A stretch of DNA of 64,000 nt from Papaver somniferum (GCF_003573695.1 NC_039363.1:151870826-151934825), one strand, 5' to 3'. Shown: positions 10,676 through 22,288, numbered from the stretch's first letter. Program-made: numbers and translations. Notes: generated by a model not told the origin, from the sequence alone.

Positions 10676-12312
10676 TGCATAAAACTCTAGCTGGATGGGT
10701 GGGAAAATTGTTATCCTTCTCTGACAGACTTACTTTGGTGAAGACAGTGTTATGCAGTACTCCAGTGTACAACATGTCTGTGTACAAGTGTCTTAAATCT
10801 GTCATAAAGGAATGTGAGAGAATTATAAGAAACTTCTTATGGTCTGGAGACCCAGCAGTTAAAAATCTTAGTACAGTGAAATTTGATGAAATTTGTGCTC
10901 CAATAACTGAAGGTGGACTTGGAATTAGAAGATTAGAGACTGTGAATAAAACTCTTCTCATGAAAATACCGTGGAAGATGAAAACAGAAGAAGTGGAGTG
11001 GACAAAATTTCTAAATGCAAAGTTTAAGGATAAAAATTGTGAATGGATAACATATCATAAAAAATCCTCTATTTGGCCAGGTCTAAAATGGGTTATGAAT
11101 GATGTACAAGAAGGAAGTAGGTGGTTGGTTAGTGATGGTAATGAAATTTCAGTATGGAGAGATAAGTGGATTAAAGACTATTCTCTAAATGATATGCATG
11201 CTGATAACTCTTTTATTGCGCAACACAAAGACATGAAAATCAGTCAATTGATAGTTGATGGGGAATGGAACATACCTGCAGAAATGTTCAAATTTTTCAC
11301 TCTTGAAGATTTACTAGTTATTGGAAATGGGAAGGACAAGCTTATTTGGACAACTGATCTTGCTGGTGATTTTTCAGTAAAAAGTGCAGTGCAGCTCATC
11401 AGAACAAAATATCCTGGTGTTAATTGAGAAAAACATGTATGGAATTCCACAATTCATCCTAAAATTTCAACCAATTTGTGGAAAATTCTTAGAGGAGCAT
11501 GTGCAACTGAGGATAATTATAGAAACAAGGGATTTCAAACAGTTTCCAAATGCTATTTATGTGGAAATGGACAGGATAATATGGATCACATTCTCTGGTA
11601 TTGTGATTTTAGTGAAAAAATCTGGCACTGGCTTGGTGGGATGTTTAAATTTGTGAATCCTTCTAACTTCATGGAAGTATTAAAATGTGTTCAAAAGAAA
11701 AGCTCAGCTGTGAGAGAAGTTTGGTATATAAGTGCTTTTACAGTAATAGTAGAACTCTGGTTTACTAGAAGTAGAAGTTGTTATGATGAAGAACAACCAT
11801 GTTTGGAGACTTTCAAACAGCAGATAATGCAGTTCACGAAAGAAAACAGTATAAGAATAAAAGGTAAAATTAGTGGTTCTACTTATGATATGAGCATCAT
11901 GTCTAATTTTGGTATCAAAGGAGTTAAGGTAACTAATTTTGAAGTGAAAGAATGCATTTTTAGATTCCCTACAAATAATCAAGTACTTCTATGTTGTGAT
12001 GGATCTTCCAAAGGAAATCCTGGAATTTCTGGATTTGGTTTTGTAGGAAGAAGTAGTATTGGTGGTTATTTTGGTGTAGTGGCTGGAGGTTTGGGGATGT
12101 CTACCAATTATATTGCAGAGGTAATGGCTTTAATCTGTGCAGGTGAATTGGCAATTAGAAGAAACTTTCTAAATGTTTGTTTTAGTTTGGAATCACAGGC
12201 AGTGTTGAAAGCATTCATTTCAGGGAGGATACCTTGGATAGTAATCCATAGATGGAAAGTATTTCTTTTAGAATGCAAAGTATTTCTTTTAGACATTCTT
12301 TTAGAGAAATAA
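10657..12312 (+). pseudogene. LINE ORF2 C-terminus: thumb, zf-RVT and RNase H
   Basis: The first frame (to 11427) carries the post-RT region LAGWVGKLLSFSDRLTLVK and WSGDPAVKNLSTVKFDEICAP common in plant L1. A shift near 11430 leads to the zinc-binding reverse-transcriptase region with CYLCGNGQDNMDHILWYC (zf-RVT). The last part resembles RNase H of the RVT_3 family: CCDGSSKGNPG (first Asp) and YIAEVMAL (Glu). The third position reads SLESQAV where an Asp is usual. A 20-base internal duplication lies at 12258-12295. RNase H in plant L1 elements is an added domain. Confidence 0.8.
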
Positions 12313-12599
12313 ACCTCTCATCGGATAAAATGGCTAAGAGAGGTACTCTACTGAGAAGAGGAGAAGTGATGATTTGTGATGAAAAACCTCTGTTTTGGGG
12401 AGCTCTGGAATGTGAAAGTAAAGCATACTTTATATTTGATAACTTGTAATGGGCTTTGCCATAATATGGGCTTTTAATTTTCAACCATGTATTGATTTTT
12501 TCTTTAGTTTTATCTGTCCTGGGCCTGTCTAGACAGATTTTTCTAAAAATATTTTTAGTTTTCTTTAGTTAATAAAATTCTTATGATTAAAAAAAAAAG
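12313..12599 (+). other. LINE 3' untranslated region and poly(A)
   Basis: No frame of interest. The stretch ends in AATAAAATTC, then ten A residues at 12589-12598, directly before the right target duplication. Confidence 0.75.
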
Positions 12600-13729
12600 G
12601 TTAGGTAAGACTATTCCTGAAAAGGACATTGTGATGAAAATTATCTGATCTTTACCGGCAAGATACGAATATAAGAAACATGCCATTATGAAAGAATATA
12701 ACCTTGGAACACTTTCTAGAAATAGTCTCATTGGAAAATTGGAAATATTTGACCACGAGAAAAGTATGGCAAAGGATAGCGCTAGTACACTTGAAGCTAC
12801 AACCAAATCAAGCATGACTTCTTCAAAGGAAAGCTTGTCTTAGGTTGACGAGTGTTGTGCTAATCATGATGAAGTAAACATATCTATGATTACAGAGCAA
12901 GTCAAAACTATCTTAAGAAGAAACAGGCAATCTTGGAAACAACACTGCCGTATCGATACCCAAGATGATTCGACTATTCAAGATGAAAATAATTCTCTCA
13001 TAGTTTCTCTTGATAACCATGATGATCATACTTCTGAAGATCAGAAAGAAAATTTATCCCCCTGTGTAGATATATCTGTTGATTCTGATTTCGAGACAAA
13101 TAAGAAGATTTTAGAATTTCTTGAATAGAAGTGAAGAAATTCACCGTGAAAACCTTTATTTTATGAAAACTTTGGAAAAACTCGAATCATCTCTTCAAGT
13201 GAAAAATCTAGAGTTGGATAAACTTAATGAAAAATTCACTAGAACCCTGTTTGTAAAAGATAATGAGATTGATACCCTCAAAAGTGATTTACAAAGGCTA
13301 TCGAGAAGCTCAGACAAAATCTTAGCCATGATATTTAGTCAAAAGTCCTTTGGTAACACTAGTGGTATTGGTTTCAAAAGCAAAACCTCAATCACTAACA
13401 ACTGTTTTATTCCTGCTGGTTCATGTAAAAAGGAAACAGCCTGATGTGATAAACAGGTAGTCGAATCTTTTAAAGATGAGTTCTCTCTGTTTTGTTTCTT
13501 TTGTAGAAGTAGGAGACATGTTCAAGAAAAATGTTGGAAATTCAAGAGGAATGAAAAGAAAATTGTTAAACTTCAGAATGACATGCATAAAATGAATCGG
13601 GTATTGAAGAATAAAACCGTAGCTTCAATTCCAAAGAGAGATAAACGGAGAAGAAGAACCAGAAAAGGTAAGACTCATGTATACACAAATAACCTTGTTA
13701 CGTCACCCAGTGATACAAGTGGTGAGTAA
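12600..13729 (+). pseudogene. gag: S1 gag, C-terminal piece with coiled coil and zinc knuckle
   Basis: After the LINE, Copia gag resumes with PEKDIVMKII, a TGA, then SLPARYEYKKHAIMKEYN and RNSLIGKLEIFD, matching the end of the capsid region. Next come an acidic stretch (12886-13128) and a heptad-like coiled coil (13121-13444: LEKLESSLQVKNLELDKLNE). The frame from 13457 to 13729 holds CFFCRSRRHVQEKC, a CX2CX4HX4C zinc knuckle, followed by a basic tail KRDKRRRRTRKGK. At least four stops or shifts break it. The order fits a nucleic-acid binding Gag. S2 has a related coiled coil and a decayed knuckle. Confidence 0.75.
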
Positions 13730-14289
13730 AAATACTTAACTGTAGTAATGAGTGAAGCCTCGACATATTAACTTGATATTTGAGGCTTGCACAAAATTCA
13801 TCATAATATATTTTGTGATGACAATGTTGCTTAAGTACTGCTTGACCACTTTATGTTTTTGATGAGTTTTACTAATTGTATACGTGAAACCAACTCATAA
13901 CGTTCTCATAGTGATTTGGGTGTGTGATCTTGTTGAGCTAGCTCCAAAATCCAGAATGCTTAATCGTATTCCATCACATATCCATAGTCCATAATGACTG
14001 AATCAATATCTCTTGTGCTCTAAACTTTGTTTATTTGAGCTAAGAATAGGATCCTATCTTATGTTGACATAACTATGATTATGAAAAATATTCATGAGGA
14101 TAAGTAACTAATAATTAGTATAACTCAAAATGTAAAGGTTTGTCAAAAGGGTGTGTATTTTAGGGCACACGGAAAATATGAATTTACCTAGGCCGCACTG
14201 GTCATGACCATTTATCGCGGTATATTAAATCTCCCATCTTTATGATTACTTCCATATATCATTCCTTCTTCTTGGAAAGATACGGAGTT
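13730..14289 (+). other. S1 spacer between gag and second frame
   Basis: No gene is visible. In an autonomous Copia element protease, integrase and RT would lie here; none of their motifs is present in 560 bases, so this is a natural short spacer or an old deletion shared with S2. Confidence 0.5.
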
Positions 14290-14748
14290 ATGGCTCCTGT
14301 AACTAGAGGTATTACCAAAAAGGATGCAGTAGAAGATGTTAATGTTTTTCTATGTGAAGGAATCAAATTATCAAGGATCATAAAGGAGAAATCGCCTGGA
14401 GGTGAAGAAGGTTCATCCTCAACTTGTCTTTTATCTATATGTCGTCAAGACAATGATTTTAGAGCTAGTGTAAAGAACTTTGTATCCCAAAGGAATGATT
14501 TTAAATCTCGCGTTAATCACTCTTTGGATGAGATAAATTACTATGAACGTATGTTGTCTCTGTCAAAGACCACCTTGTGTGAGCTGAGAACAAAACTTAG
14601 TGAGTTAACTTACATCTCTGAAGACTTAGAAAAGATGAATGATCCTATCATCAACGAGTTCTTCAACAATGAGAAGGATTTCTCCGCTCAGGATATTAGA
14701 AATAATTTGATGCGTTACTGGGAAACTCCTTGTGTTCGAGAAGTATAA
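14290..14748 (+). CDS. S1 second ORF, unknown helical protein
   Basis: The ATG at 14290 (MAPVTRGITKKDAVED) opens 152 codons; the longer frame from 14242 adds an unlikely hydrophobic start. The product is charged and mostly helical by eye, with Leu-rich heptads in SKTTLCELRTKLSELTYISE. I recognise no family. It occupies the position that 34392-34832 occupies in S2 and the transposon-protein domain occupies in S4, between the gag region and the purine-tract tail. The two small ORFs are not clearly alike in sequence. The frame is intact. Confidence 0.45.
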   Translation: MAPVTRGITKKDAVEDVNVFLCEGIKLSRIIKEKSPGGEEGSSSTCLLSICRQDNDFRASVKNFVSQRNDFKSRVNHSLDEINYYERMLSLSKTTLCELRTKLSELTYISEDLEKMNDPIINEFFNNEKDFSAQDIRNNLMRYWETPCVREV

Positions 14749-15030
14749 CTAGGGTTTGGTATAACATATATTATGAGTACACAATCTATTTCCAATGATT
14801 TTTATCTTGCATGCGTTTAGGTTTATTTATTTGAATTCTAAAGTTTTTTGAAGACGAACTTGCAGTATTTAATCTTTATTGGTTATATGTATTGCAAAGT
14901 CTTATGAGATATATGTGTCCTTTGCGTTTTGCGAATTGAACTGATATCTCATTGTTGATGGTGGATTTTTGACGAAGGTCATATTCGTAAAATCACATCG
15001 GAAAAATCATGCATCTCTGATAGGTATCGG
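14749..15030 (+). other. S1 tail before the G2 insertion
   Basis: Non-coding. It aligns with the S2 tail on both sides of the G3 insertion (34833-34928 and 41283 onward), for example TTTAGGTTTATTT at 14818 and 41308. This makes it the natural empty-site reference for G3. Confidence 0.6.
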
Positions 15031-17748
15031 TGATGGGATTTTTAAGTTGTTTTAGTAATAGGTACGAACTCTAACACTTGTGAAGATTAAATTTAAAGAT
15101 TTAATGAAAATAATAAATAAAAGCGAGAGTTACTGGGACTAGGATTTCACCGAGTTCATATCATAAGGTTCAATTATTTATTCTTCAGCAATTATAGCTC
15201 AATAAATAAAACATTGACTCTTATTTTTTCCAAGGTGGATTCTCAAAATATTAGTTGTAAATCCTAAGTATGGGACATCAAAACATCTAAGAAAGCATGA
15301 CCCATCAAATGAAATGACAACTAATTAATCAAAATCATAATTCTAATTTAGTTAGTGCAAAAGTCAAATAGAGAATAAAATAATTTTATCCATGTATGAA
15401 ATTCAGATTCCTCTGTCGTCCCAGTAATGGGGTCTAGCTCCACATGGTGAAAACACACTCAGAAAGATAACTCATATCTCAAATGGTGTTTACAAAGAAG
15501 AACTTATATAACTCAGGAAATTTGAAACGCTAATTCGGCGTTACAGAAACCACCGTTACAATAAATGTCACAAACTGAAAATAGTTGTTGCAAATAGGCC
15601 GTTGCAATACTGTTGAATATAAGACAGCTTCGGATCACCTGTCCCTTATTTTCTTGTCTCTTCTTATCCCAACCAATCATATTACGCCACCTATTTTTTG
15701 CTTTACTGCTTTGTCAGTAGTTCACGGAAAATTTTACATTGACCTGACGTCGTTAATCATTAAAACATCTAGATATCTTCTTTCTTTGTTCTTCGTCTTC
15801 TTAAAGAAGACTATGCATTTTATCTCTCTGGATAAAATTCATTAACATATCCCAAATACCTCAAATAAAAGATTTTTATATAACAATTTCATAATTCATT
15901 GCTTTGAGATAACAAAAAATAAATAATCAAAAACCTTGTTCAGATCCACAATTCCTGGTTGTGGCCGATTCTAGATAAAATTAAGCTCATGGAAGATTTA
16001 TTTAAGTTTAAAGAACAACGAATCCAAAAGAGGCGAAAGAGGTTAAAAATTGGTTGAGATATAAATCTGTTTTGGTTAATTACGAATGATTAAGATTTAA
16101 ATCTTTTTTGGTTAATTAGGAAAAACAACGGGATTATAATTAAAAAACTCAAAACCGAAAAAGAGGGGTTAGAGTTTTTATACCCGAACTTAAATCACCA
16201 ACCACGGATACTAATATTAGGTTCCTAAAATATACCATTACAGTTGTATATAACTCCAATGTAGAGTTATCAGGATCAAAAGTACAATTGATAATCCATC
16301 TTTCAATTTAGTTAGTTATTTTTCTGGATTTATTTTGACTTGTAATACATTTACCGGACAGTTACCAAGTAAACCACATGAACAGAAAATTCAATTAACA
16401 TTTTATCACGAGAAGATAGAGCGATGAAGATAACAGTGTAATATTTAACGCCGTTAACTGTTGTTTTTGCATTTTTAAAGCAAAAACAGTTGTCTCAGTC
16501 TGATTGGCCGGGACATGAAGAGACAGGAAAGAAGGGACAGGTGATCCGAAGCCGTATAATACACTGGAAACGACAGTTTTTGACAGTAATATGTTCTTCA
16601 GGTTCTTCTTCTCTGCAGCGGCAGAAGAATCTGCTCTACAGGTTCATATTCTTCTCTGTAGCTTCCCCCAATCACTCCATATCCTTCTCTGCAACACCAA
16701 CACCCTTTATATGGCCAGCAGCACCATGAAATCTCGCTCAATCACTTCAAAATTTCTTCCATTACTCGGCAGTAAAAGAATATATCCTCGATATATTTTC
16801 TTCCCAAATTTATCTTCTCACGTTGTCTTCTCATGTTGAAACACTCCAAACACGCTCAGTCAACATCCCAGAAGTGGTTAAACACATAGTAGGCACACGC
16901 AAACATCCATATCACACACACAGAACTCGGGTTACTCTGTTTATCCAAAAGCAATGATTCGTCCCTTGTTAATCGATTCTAACCAATATCCCCATCCTGT
17001 TTTGTCGTAACAGGATCATACTAATCCAAATCGCCGAAATAATCTCTCTCAAATCACTCCTTGTTTCAAACTAAAAACCTGAGAAAAACCTATCTTCCTT
17101 GATTTGCTTATTCGAATTATCTAGCCAATTCTGGTTGATTCCAACACCCTTATCATTCATGTCCTTCCCAATAGAATAAACCCAAAGAGTTTCAGTCATT
17201 GAATCTCCTTAAAATACGTCCAATTCCGATCCAAAAAATCCGGTGATATTCTCCTCCCCTGTTTATCTAAAAGCGATGATTTAGCCAATCCCAGACCAAT
17301 CAAACACCCATATCATCTTTCTTTATCGATAACAGGCCTATCACATGAAAATCAGCGATTGAATCTCTGTAAATCCCGTCCAAAACTTCAACCCTAATTC
17401 TGCCAGTGAAAGACACGTTTTCCCACCAAAATCACCAATTCAAAATGAAGAAGATGACCTCCCCCTATCCTGTACAGTTGTGCGAATAGCAATTGGATGT
17501 CCCTTAATAACTGGAGTGCCCCTTATCCAAAACGGGGGTCCCTTTAGTAACTATCCTCCGAGTGCCTTTAGTAATTTTCTGGGTGCCTTTAGTAATTTTC
17601 TCCCAGGGGTGCAAATACAACTTTTTGAGCAAAATTCTCCACAAGAGCATATTTCCTTGAACAGACTTCAAACAAGTCTATTAGTGATAAAATGAGTCCC
17701 AACTAATGTATTTATGGGTCAAAATGTGTCACGCTTGCGTGCTCATCA
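15031..17748 (-). repeat. G2 3' LTR (left copy), carrying a DNA transposon
   Basis: The LTR matches 20394-22127 over its length but is about 1 kb longer. Most of the excess is the MULE-like insertion at 15627-16554; smaller indels account for the rest. Ends are TGATGGGATT on the plus strand and CTCATCA at 17748. A TATA-like CATATAAAG (minus) lies near 16705-16713. Confidence 0.85.
15627..16554. mobile_element. Non-autonomous MULE-like DNA transposon inside the G2 3' LTR
   Basis: The segment begins GCTTCGGATCACCTGTCCCT and ends with its reverse complement; similarity of the two ends continues imperfectly for about 55 bases. It is flanked by TATAAGACA (15618-15626) and TATAATACA (16555-16563), a 9-base duplication with one difference. 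The other G2 LTR shows the empty site at about 20977-20985. No transposase is encoded. Long inverted ends and a 9-base duplication fit Mutator-like elements; two extra bases at the right end leave the exact boundary uncertain. Confidence 0.75.
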
Positions 17749-17788
17749 AATTCCCCCACACTTACATTTTGCTAGTCCTCGAGCAAAA
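17749..17788 (-). promoter_or_regulatory. Terminal polypurine tract and AGGA-loop hairpin (G2)
   Basis: Read on the minus strand, TTTTGCTCG and CTAGCAAAA pair with one mismatch around AGGA (17767-17788), then GTGTGGGGGAATT runs into the LTR. The stem differs from G1 yet stays paired. Confidence 0.7.
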
Positions 17789-17794
17789 CAGAAA

Positions 17795-18150
17795 ATTGAC
17801 CCGCTGCACAGCTGGTCCTATCAACAAAAAAAAATCAGACCCGCTACACAGCTGGTCATAGAAAATACCCTACAAAAGACCCACTACACAGCTGGTCATA
17901 ACATGCAAGAAAAAAGAAAAGACCCGCTACATAGCTGGTTATAATCCTAACAATCATAATAATTAATATGTTTTTAGACCCGCTCAACAACTGATCATTC
18001 ATTTTTTTTTTTAAATAATTTTAGACCCGCTACACAGCTGGTCATAATAAGAAAATACAGGAAAATTGATCCGTTCAACAGCTAGTCATAAGCCTAATAA
18101 CCATTTTTTTTTTTTAGACCCTCTCAGCAGCTGATCATGATTTGCAAAGA
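17795..18150 (-). repeat. Eight spaced copies of a GACCCGCTACACAGCTGGTC motif
   Basis: Copies of about 22 bases occur near 17798, 17838, 17877, 17921, 17977, 18024, 18066 and 18116, separated by 17-35 bases of A-rich, unalike sequence. Each centres on CAGCTG or a one-base variant. The array lies in the non-coding tail of G2 between the two AGGA hairpins. The spacers vary in length and the region is plainly inside a retroelement, so it is not a CRISPR array. Confidence 0.75.
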
Positions 18151-18201
18151 AATTCCTGAAAAAATTAGAGTAAAAAGTTAACCTCTCCCCTTCACTTAAA
18201 C

Positions 18202-18223
18202 ATTACATTGTCCTCAATGTAAT
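18202..18223 (-). promoter_or_regulatory. AGGA-loop hairpin, internal copy (G2)
   Basis: On the minus strand ATTACATTG and CAATGTAAT form a perfect 9-bp stem around AGGA. A purine run GTGAAGGGGAGAGG follows within 12 bases, as in the internal modules of G1 and G3. Confidence 0.65.
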
Positions 18224-18288
18224 TGAGTCATCCAACACAAAAAAAAATAAGATGGGAAATTCATAATATGAAAAAAGCAAATGAAAAC

Positions 18289-18315
18289 ATATATATATAT
18301 ATATATATATATATA
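18289..18315. repeat. (AT)n microsatellite
   Basis: A run of about 13 AT units in the G2 non-coding tail. Confidence 0.9.
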
Positions 18316-18361
18316 CCGGAATGTACAGAAACGAATCCCCAAAAATTAACAGCCTGAAAAT

Positions 18362-18904
18362 TTAGGGATCAACCCAAAATACAGTATTTACAAACGACAG
18401 CTTCACAATTATGTTATGAAAATATGGGGACACTGAAACTGTCAGAAATAGAGGATTACCCCCAAACCTAGTTTTTACTTCACATGGAAGCGAGTATATA
18501 ACAAAATATGGGGATACTATTGGGACTGGGAAAATATCAATTGGCTCATGCACGATATTAAAAACAGGGACGTTTTATGGGTATTTGGATGCAAAGTAAT
18601 CCAACAAAGTTTTAGAAGCACAATATTCTAACCCTAAATTAGGTAACTGTCGGAAGTCTAGGGGTCTAGAAACAACCTCTAAGTCGGGTGAAATATCTTG
18701 TGAGATAGATTCTTCTAAGGGATTAGACAAATCATCCACAGGGTCATCTATATATTCTGTCGGAATCAGAGAGTCGTTACATACCTGATCATCCTCAGCA
18801 TATAATCTTTGGCATTCCAGAATTCTCATTCTTTGTTCTAAACTAAGTGGTGTGTGTTTGTAATACTTCTCATATATCATTAGAGATGATTCTTCACTTA
18901 CCAC
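18362..18904 (-). pseudogene. G2 protein, C-terminal region with GLExxAS and WVDP blocks
   Basis: Two minus-strand frames (18904-18575 and 18553-18362) give an acidic segment, then LPNLGLEYCASKTLLDYFAS, then CEVKTRFGGNP and VFWVDP at the end. The same blocks in the same order occur in G1 (2600-2920) and in part in G3 (37920-38273). One stop or shift separates the two frames. Function is unknown. Confidence 0.6.
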
Positions 18905-20124
18905 ATGTGGAGAAAAACTCCATACCGTTTCCTATGCATATATTCACCAAGCGTCATCTCAGATGAGGTTGCCTGATAATTTGAATTCCTACGCTTATAT
19001 TCAGCCAGTGTCATCTTAGGTGATGTCTCTTCAGAAGAAGTCATCATCCTCAAAAAGTCCCTGTAAAGAAATACAAAAAGAAACGCATAAAAATAAGTCA
19101 CAAGATGCAAAATAATCTAGTAATACTGGAGAAGCACGCAGTTCTAATACAAAATTAGGAATCTTCTGAAAAGTTGTGCTAACAATTCTAGGTATATTAA
19201 CTTCTCCACTGGGTTTGTGACCCTGTACTCAATCATCATCATAATCATCATCAACCAAGGAATCAATATGAATATCACTATAAAGATGATTAAAAGAAAC
19301 CATATAGATAGAGTGTAATGTCTCAAAGTCGTTAGACTTGACTACGATTTCCTCGGAATTAACATATTCTTCATAAGCATCATTGTTATAGCACTGATAT
19401 GTCACTCCGTCTAAAAGAATAGTGTCCTCAATCCTAAACTCATCCTTTTGAATGGGCGGGTGATCATTAACATGATCAGGAGTTGGACTAAATACACCAC
19501 TTTCACTTGGTATGACAATGTCTTCCTATGATCACAACTATCAAGTTCATCGTCATTCTCCATACACATTGATTCATTAGCTAAATCGGTTTCATCATAA
19601 ATATCAAGTGTATTAGAAAAATTAAAACTTGTCTCCTCGGTAAGACCACAATCTTTTACCCACTACGCTAGTTGAGCAATCGATAAAGCATTTTGTTCAA
19701 CAAGTTGAGCAATATAATCATGGTTTTTACTAAGCTAAGCAAAAAATAACTCATTAGCTTTGGTCTGTTCAGCAATGTCAATATTGAGGCGTTATAACAA
19801 AGATAGTTGTGATGCCGATGGGCCACAGTAAGATTGATCATCTCTCTCATACTGTGACGGAGAAATGTGTGAATAATAATTGGAATCAACACATTGTGGC
19901 TCATAATCAGGGTAAGGTTGGTAATGATCATAACCTTCACAAAGTCCGGAATGATCATACCTATTATAATAATTCCAATCATTATTTACACACTCGGCAG
20001 GTTCTTGATAATGAGAAGGTACATATGCATACTCCTCATGTGAAATATCAGACGACTCCTCTGTCTCAGCTCTTTTGGTAAGATTCCAAAAAGTTATAAA
20101 AGAAGTCAACTCGCTGGAAACCAT
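18905..20124 (-). pseudogene. G2 protein, N-terminal and acidic region, multiply broken
   Basis: From the ATG at 20124 (minus) a Tyr/His/Pro-rich segment is read (YDHYQPYPDYEPQ, DSNYYSHISPSQYERDD), then after a stop a helical stretch (AEQTKANELFFA, IAQLVEQNALSIAQLA) and an acidic stretch (MCMENDDELDSCDH). G3 has the same order: aromatic segment, coiled coil, acidic segment. No capsid domain is present, unlike G1. Several stops and shifts lie between. The leader from 20125 to 20370 holds nothing recognised. Confidence 0.55.
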
Positions 20125-20370
20125 TGTAAAAAGTAATTCTCAATAACTCACCTTCCAAAACCTTTGCGAGAATATCAAGTACTTACTTTAGGCCCGATGT
20201 TGACTCCAATCGCCGCTCTTCAGACTAAGGTACCTATGAAAAATCAAATAGGCTACATAAAAAGAACTGAAAAAAATATAAAAATAAAAGAAAAAAAAAG
20301 CTAGGTACATAAAATAAAAATAAAATAAAATAAATATGTACAAATACCAACTACAATATTCCACAACCGC

Positions 20371-20388
20371 TCCCCGGCAGCGGCGCTA
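20371..20388 (-). promoter_or_regulatory. G2 primer-binding site (tRNA-Asp-like)
   Basis: The minus strand reads TAGCGCCGCTGCCGGGGA, close to the complement of the plant tRNA-Asp 3' end (TGGCGCCGTTGCCGGGGA). It lies five bases from the LTR end, as in G3. Confidence 0.8.
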
Positions 20389-20393
20389 AAAAT

Positions 20394-22127
20394 TGATTGG
20401 ATTTTTAAGTTATTGTAGTAACAGGTTCAAACTCTAAGGCTTCTGAAGATTAAATTTAAATATTTAATGAAAATAATAAATAAAAACGAGAGTTACTGGG
20501 ACTAGGATTTCACCAAATTCATATCATAAGGTTCAATTATTTATTCTTCAGCAATTATAGCTCAATAAATAAAAACATGGACTCTTATTTTTGCCAAGGT
20601 GAAAATATTAGTTGTAAATCCTAAGTATGGGACATCAAAACATATAAGCAAGCATGACCCATCAAATGAAATGACAACAAATTAATCAAAATCATAATTC
20701 TATTTTAATTAGTGCAAAAGTCAAATAGAGTATAAAAATAATTTTACCCATGTATGAAATTCGGATCCCTCTGTCGTCCCAGTAATGGGGTATAGATCCA
20801 CATGGTGAAAACACACTCAGAAAGATAACTCATAACTCAAATGGTGTTTACAAAGAAGAACTTATATAACTCAGGAAATTTGAACCGCTAATTCGACGTT
20901 ACAGAAACCACCGTTACAATAAATCACAAACTGAAGATAGTTGTTGCAAACAAGTCGTTGCAATACTGTTAAATATAAGACACTGGAAACGACAGTTTTT
21001 GACGGTAATATGTTATTCAGGTTCTTCTTCTCTGCAGTAGCAGAAAAATCTGCTCTGTAGCTTCCTATTCTTCTTTGTAGCTTCCCCCAATCACTTCATA
21101 TCCTTCTCTGCAACACCAACACCCTTTATATAGCCAGCAGCACCAAGAAATCTCACTCAATCACTTCAAAATTTCTTCCATTACTCGGCAGTAAAAGAAT
21201 ATATCCTCGAGATATTTTCTTCCCAAATTTATCTTATCACGATGTCTTCTCATGTTGAAACACTCCAAACACGCTCAGTCAACATCTTAGAAGTGGTTAA
21301 ACACAAAGCAGGCTCACACAAACATCCATATCACATACACAGAACTCAGGTTACTCTGTTTTATCCAAAAGCAATGATTCGACCCTTGTTAATCGATTCT
21401 AACCAATATACCCATCATGTTTTGTCGTAACAGGATCATACTAATCCAAATCTCCCAAATAATCTCTCTCAAATCACTCTCTATTTCAAACTAAAAACCC
21501 AAGAAAAACCTATCTTCCCTTATTTGCTCAATCGAATTATCTAGCCAATTTTGGTTGATTCCAACACCCTTATCATTCCCTTCCTTCCCAATAGAATAAA
21601 CCCAAAGAGTTTCAGTGATTGAATCTCCTTAAAACACGTCCAATTCCGATCCAAAATCCGGTGATATTCTCCTCCCCTGTTTATCTAAACTCGATGATTT
21701 AGCCAATCTCGGACCAATCAAACACCCATATCAGCGATTGAATCTCTGTAAACCTCTTCCAAAACTTCAAACCTAATTCTGCCAGTGAAAGACACGTTTT
21801 CCCGCCAAAATCACCAATTCAAAATGAAGAAGATGACCTCCCCATATCCTGTACAGGTGTGCGACTAGCAATTGGATGCCCCTTAATAATGGGAGTGCCC
21901 CTTATCCAAAATGGGGGTCCCTATAGTAACTGTCTTCCGAGTGCCTTTAGTAATTTTCTGGGTGCCTTTAGTAATTTTATCCCATGGGTGCAAATACAAC
22001 TTTTTGAGCAACATTCTCCACAAGAGCTTATTTCCTAGAAAAGACTTAAAATAAGTTTATTAGTGATAAAATGAGTCCCAGCTAATGTATTTATGGGTCA
22101 AAATGCGTCACACTTGCGTGCTCATCA
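20394..22127 (-). repeat. G2 5' LTR (right copy)
   Basis: 1734 bp from TGATTGGATT to CTCATCA; on the minus strand it starts TGATGAGCACGC. A TATA box CTATATAAAG (minus) lies at about 21124-21133. The frame at 21242-21430 is part of the LTR and repeats at the left copy; it is not a gene. Confidence 0.85.
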
Positions 22128-22288
22128 ATCGGAACCATAAGAAAATTGTATCTTCAGATGGTGAATCGCAGTTTCGCAGTACCATGGCGATAATAATGTA
22201 TGATGGGCGATATTAGGGTTTCTGAAGCAGAACTGTTAATGTTCCATGTATTTCATGTTTAAAGCTGAAAGACTCAGCACATTTTTAT
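22128..22288 (+). other. S1 tail between G2 and L1
   Basis: Non-coding sequence assigned to S1 because it follows the G2 target site. It starts with the ATCGG duplication and ends with TTTAT, the proposed L1 duplication. Confidence 0.4.

Larger units (their letters stand above)
6751..12599 (+). mobile_element. L1-type LINE inserted in S1 gag
   Basis: The element has ORF1 (DUF4283 and CCHC), ORF2 (endonuclease, RT, zinc-binding region, RNase H), a 3' untranslated region and a poly(A) run at 12589-12598. It is flanked by GTTAGGCAAGACTATTCC at 6733-6750 and the same 18 bases with one C/T difference at 12600-12617, a typical variable-length target-primed duplication. At 5849 bp it looks near full length at the 5' end. 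Many stops and shifts in ORF2 mean it is dead. Confidence 0.9.
15031..22127 (-). mobile_element. G2: non-autonomous Gypsy-type LTR retrotransposon
   Basis: Two LTRs (15031-17748 and 20394-22127), a tRNA-Asp-like primer site at 20371-20388 and a purine tract at 17749-17760 set the minus orientation. ATCGG is present on both sides (15026-15030 and 22128-22132). The inside holds broken acidic frames, an AGGA hairpin pair, eight copies of a CAGCTG-bearing motif and no pol. The LTRs clearly differ at many sites, so the insertion is not recent. Confidence 0.9.

Noticed and set aside
17795..18150. CRISPR-like array
   Set aside because: Repeats are imperfect, spacers are A-rich and of uneven length, and the array lies in a plant retrotransposon tail.
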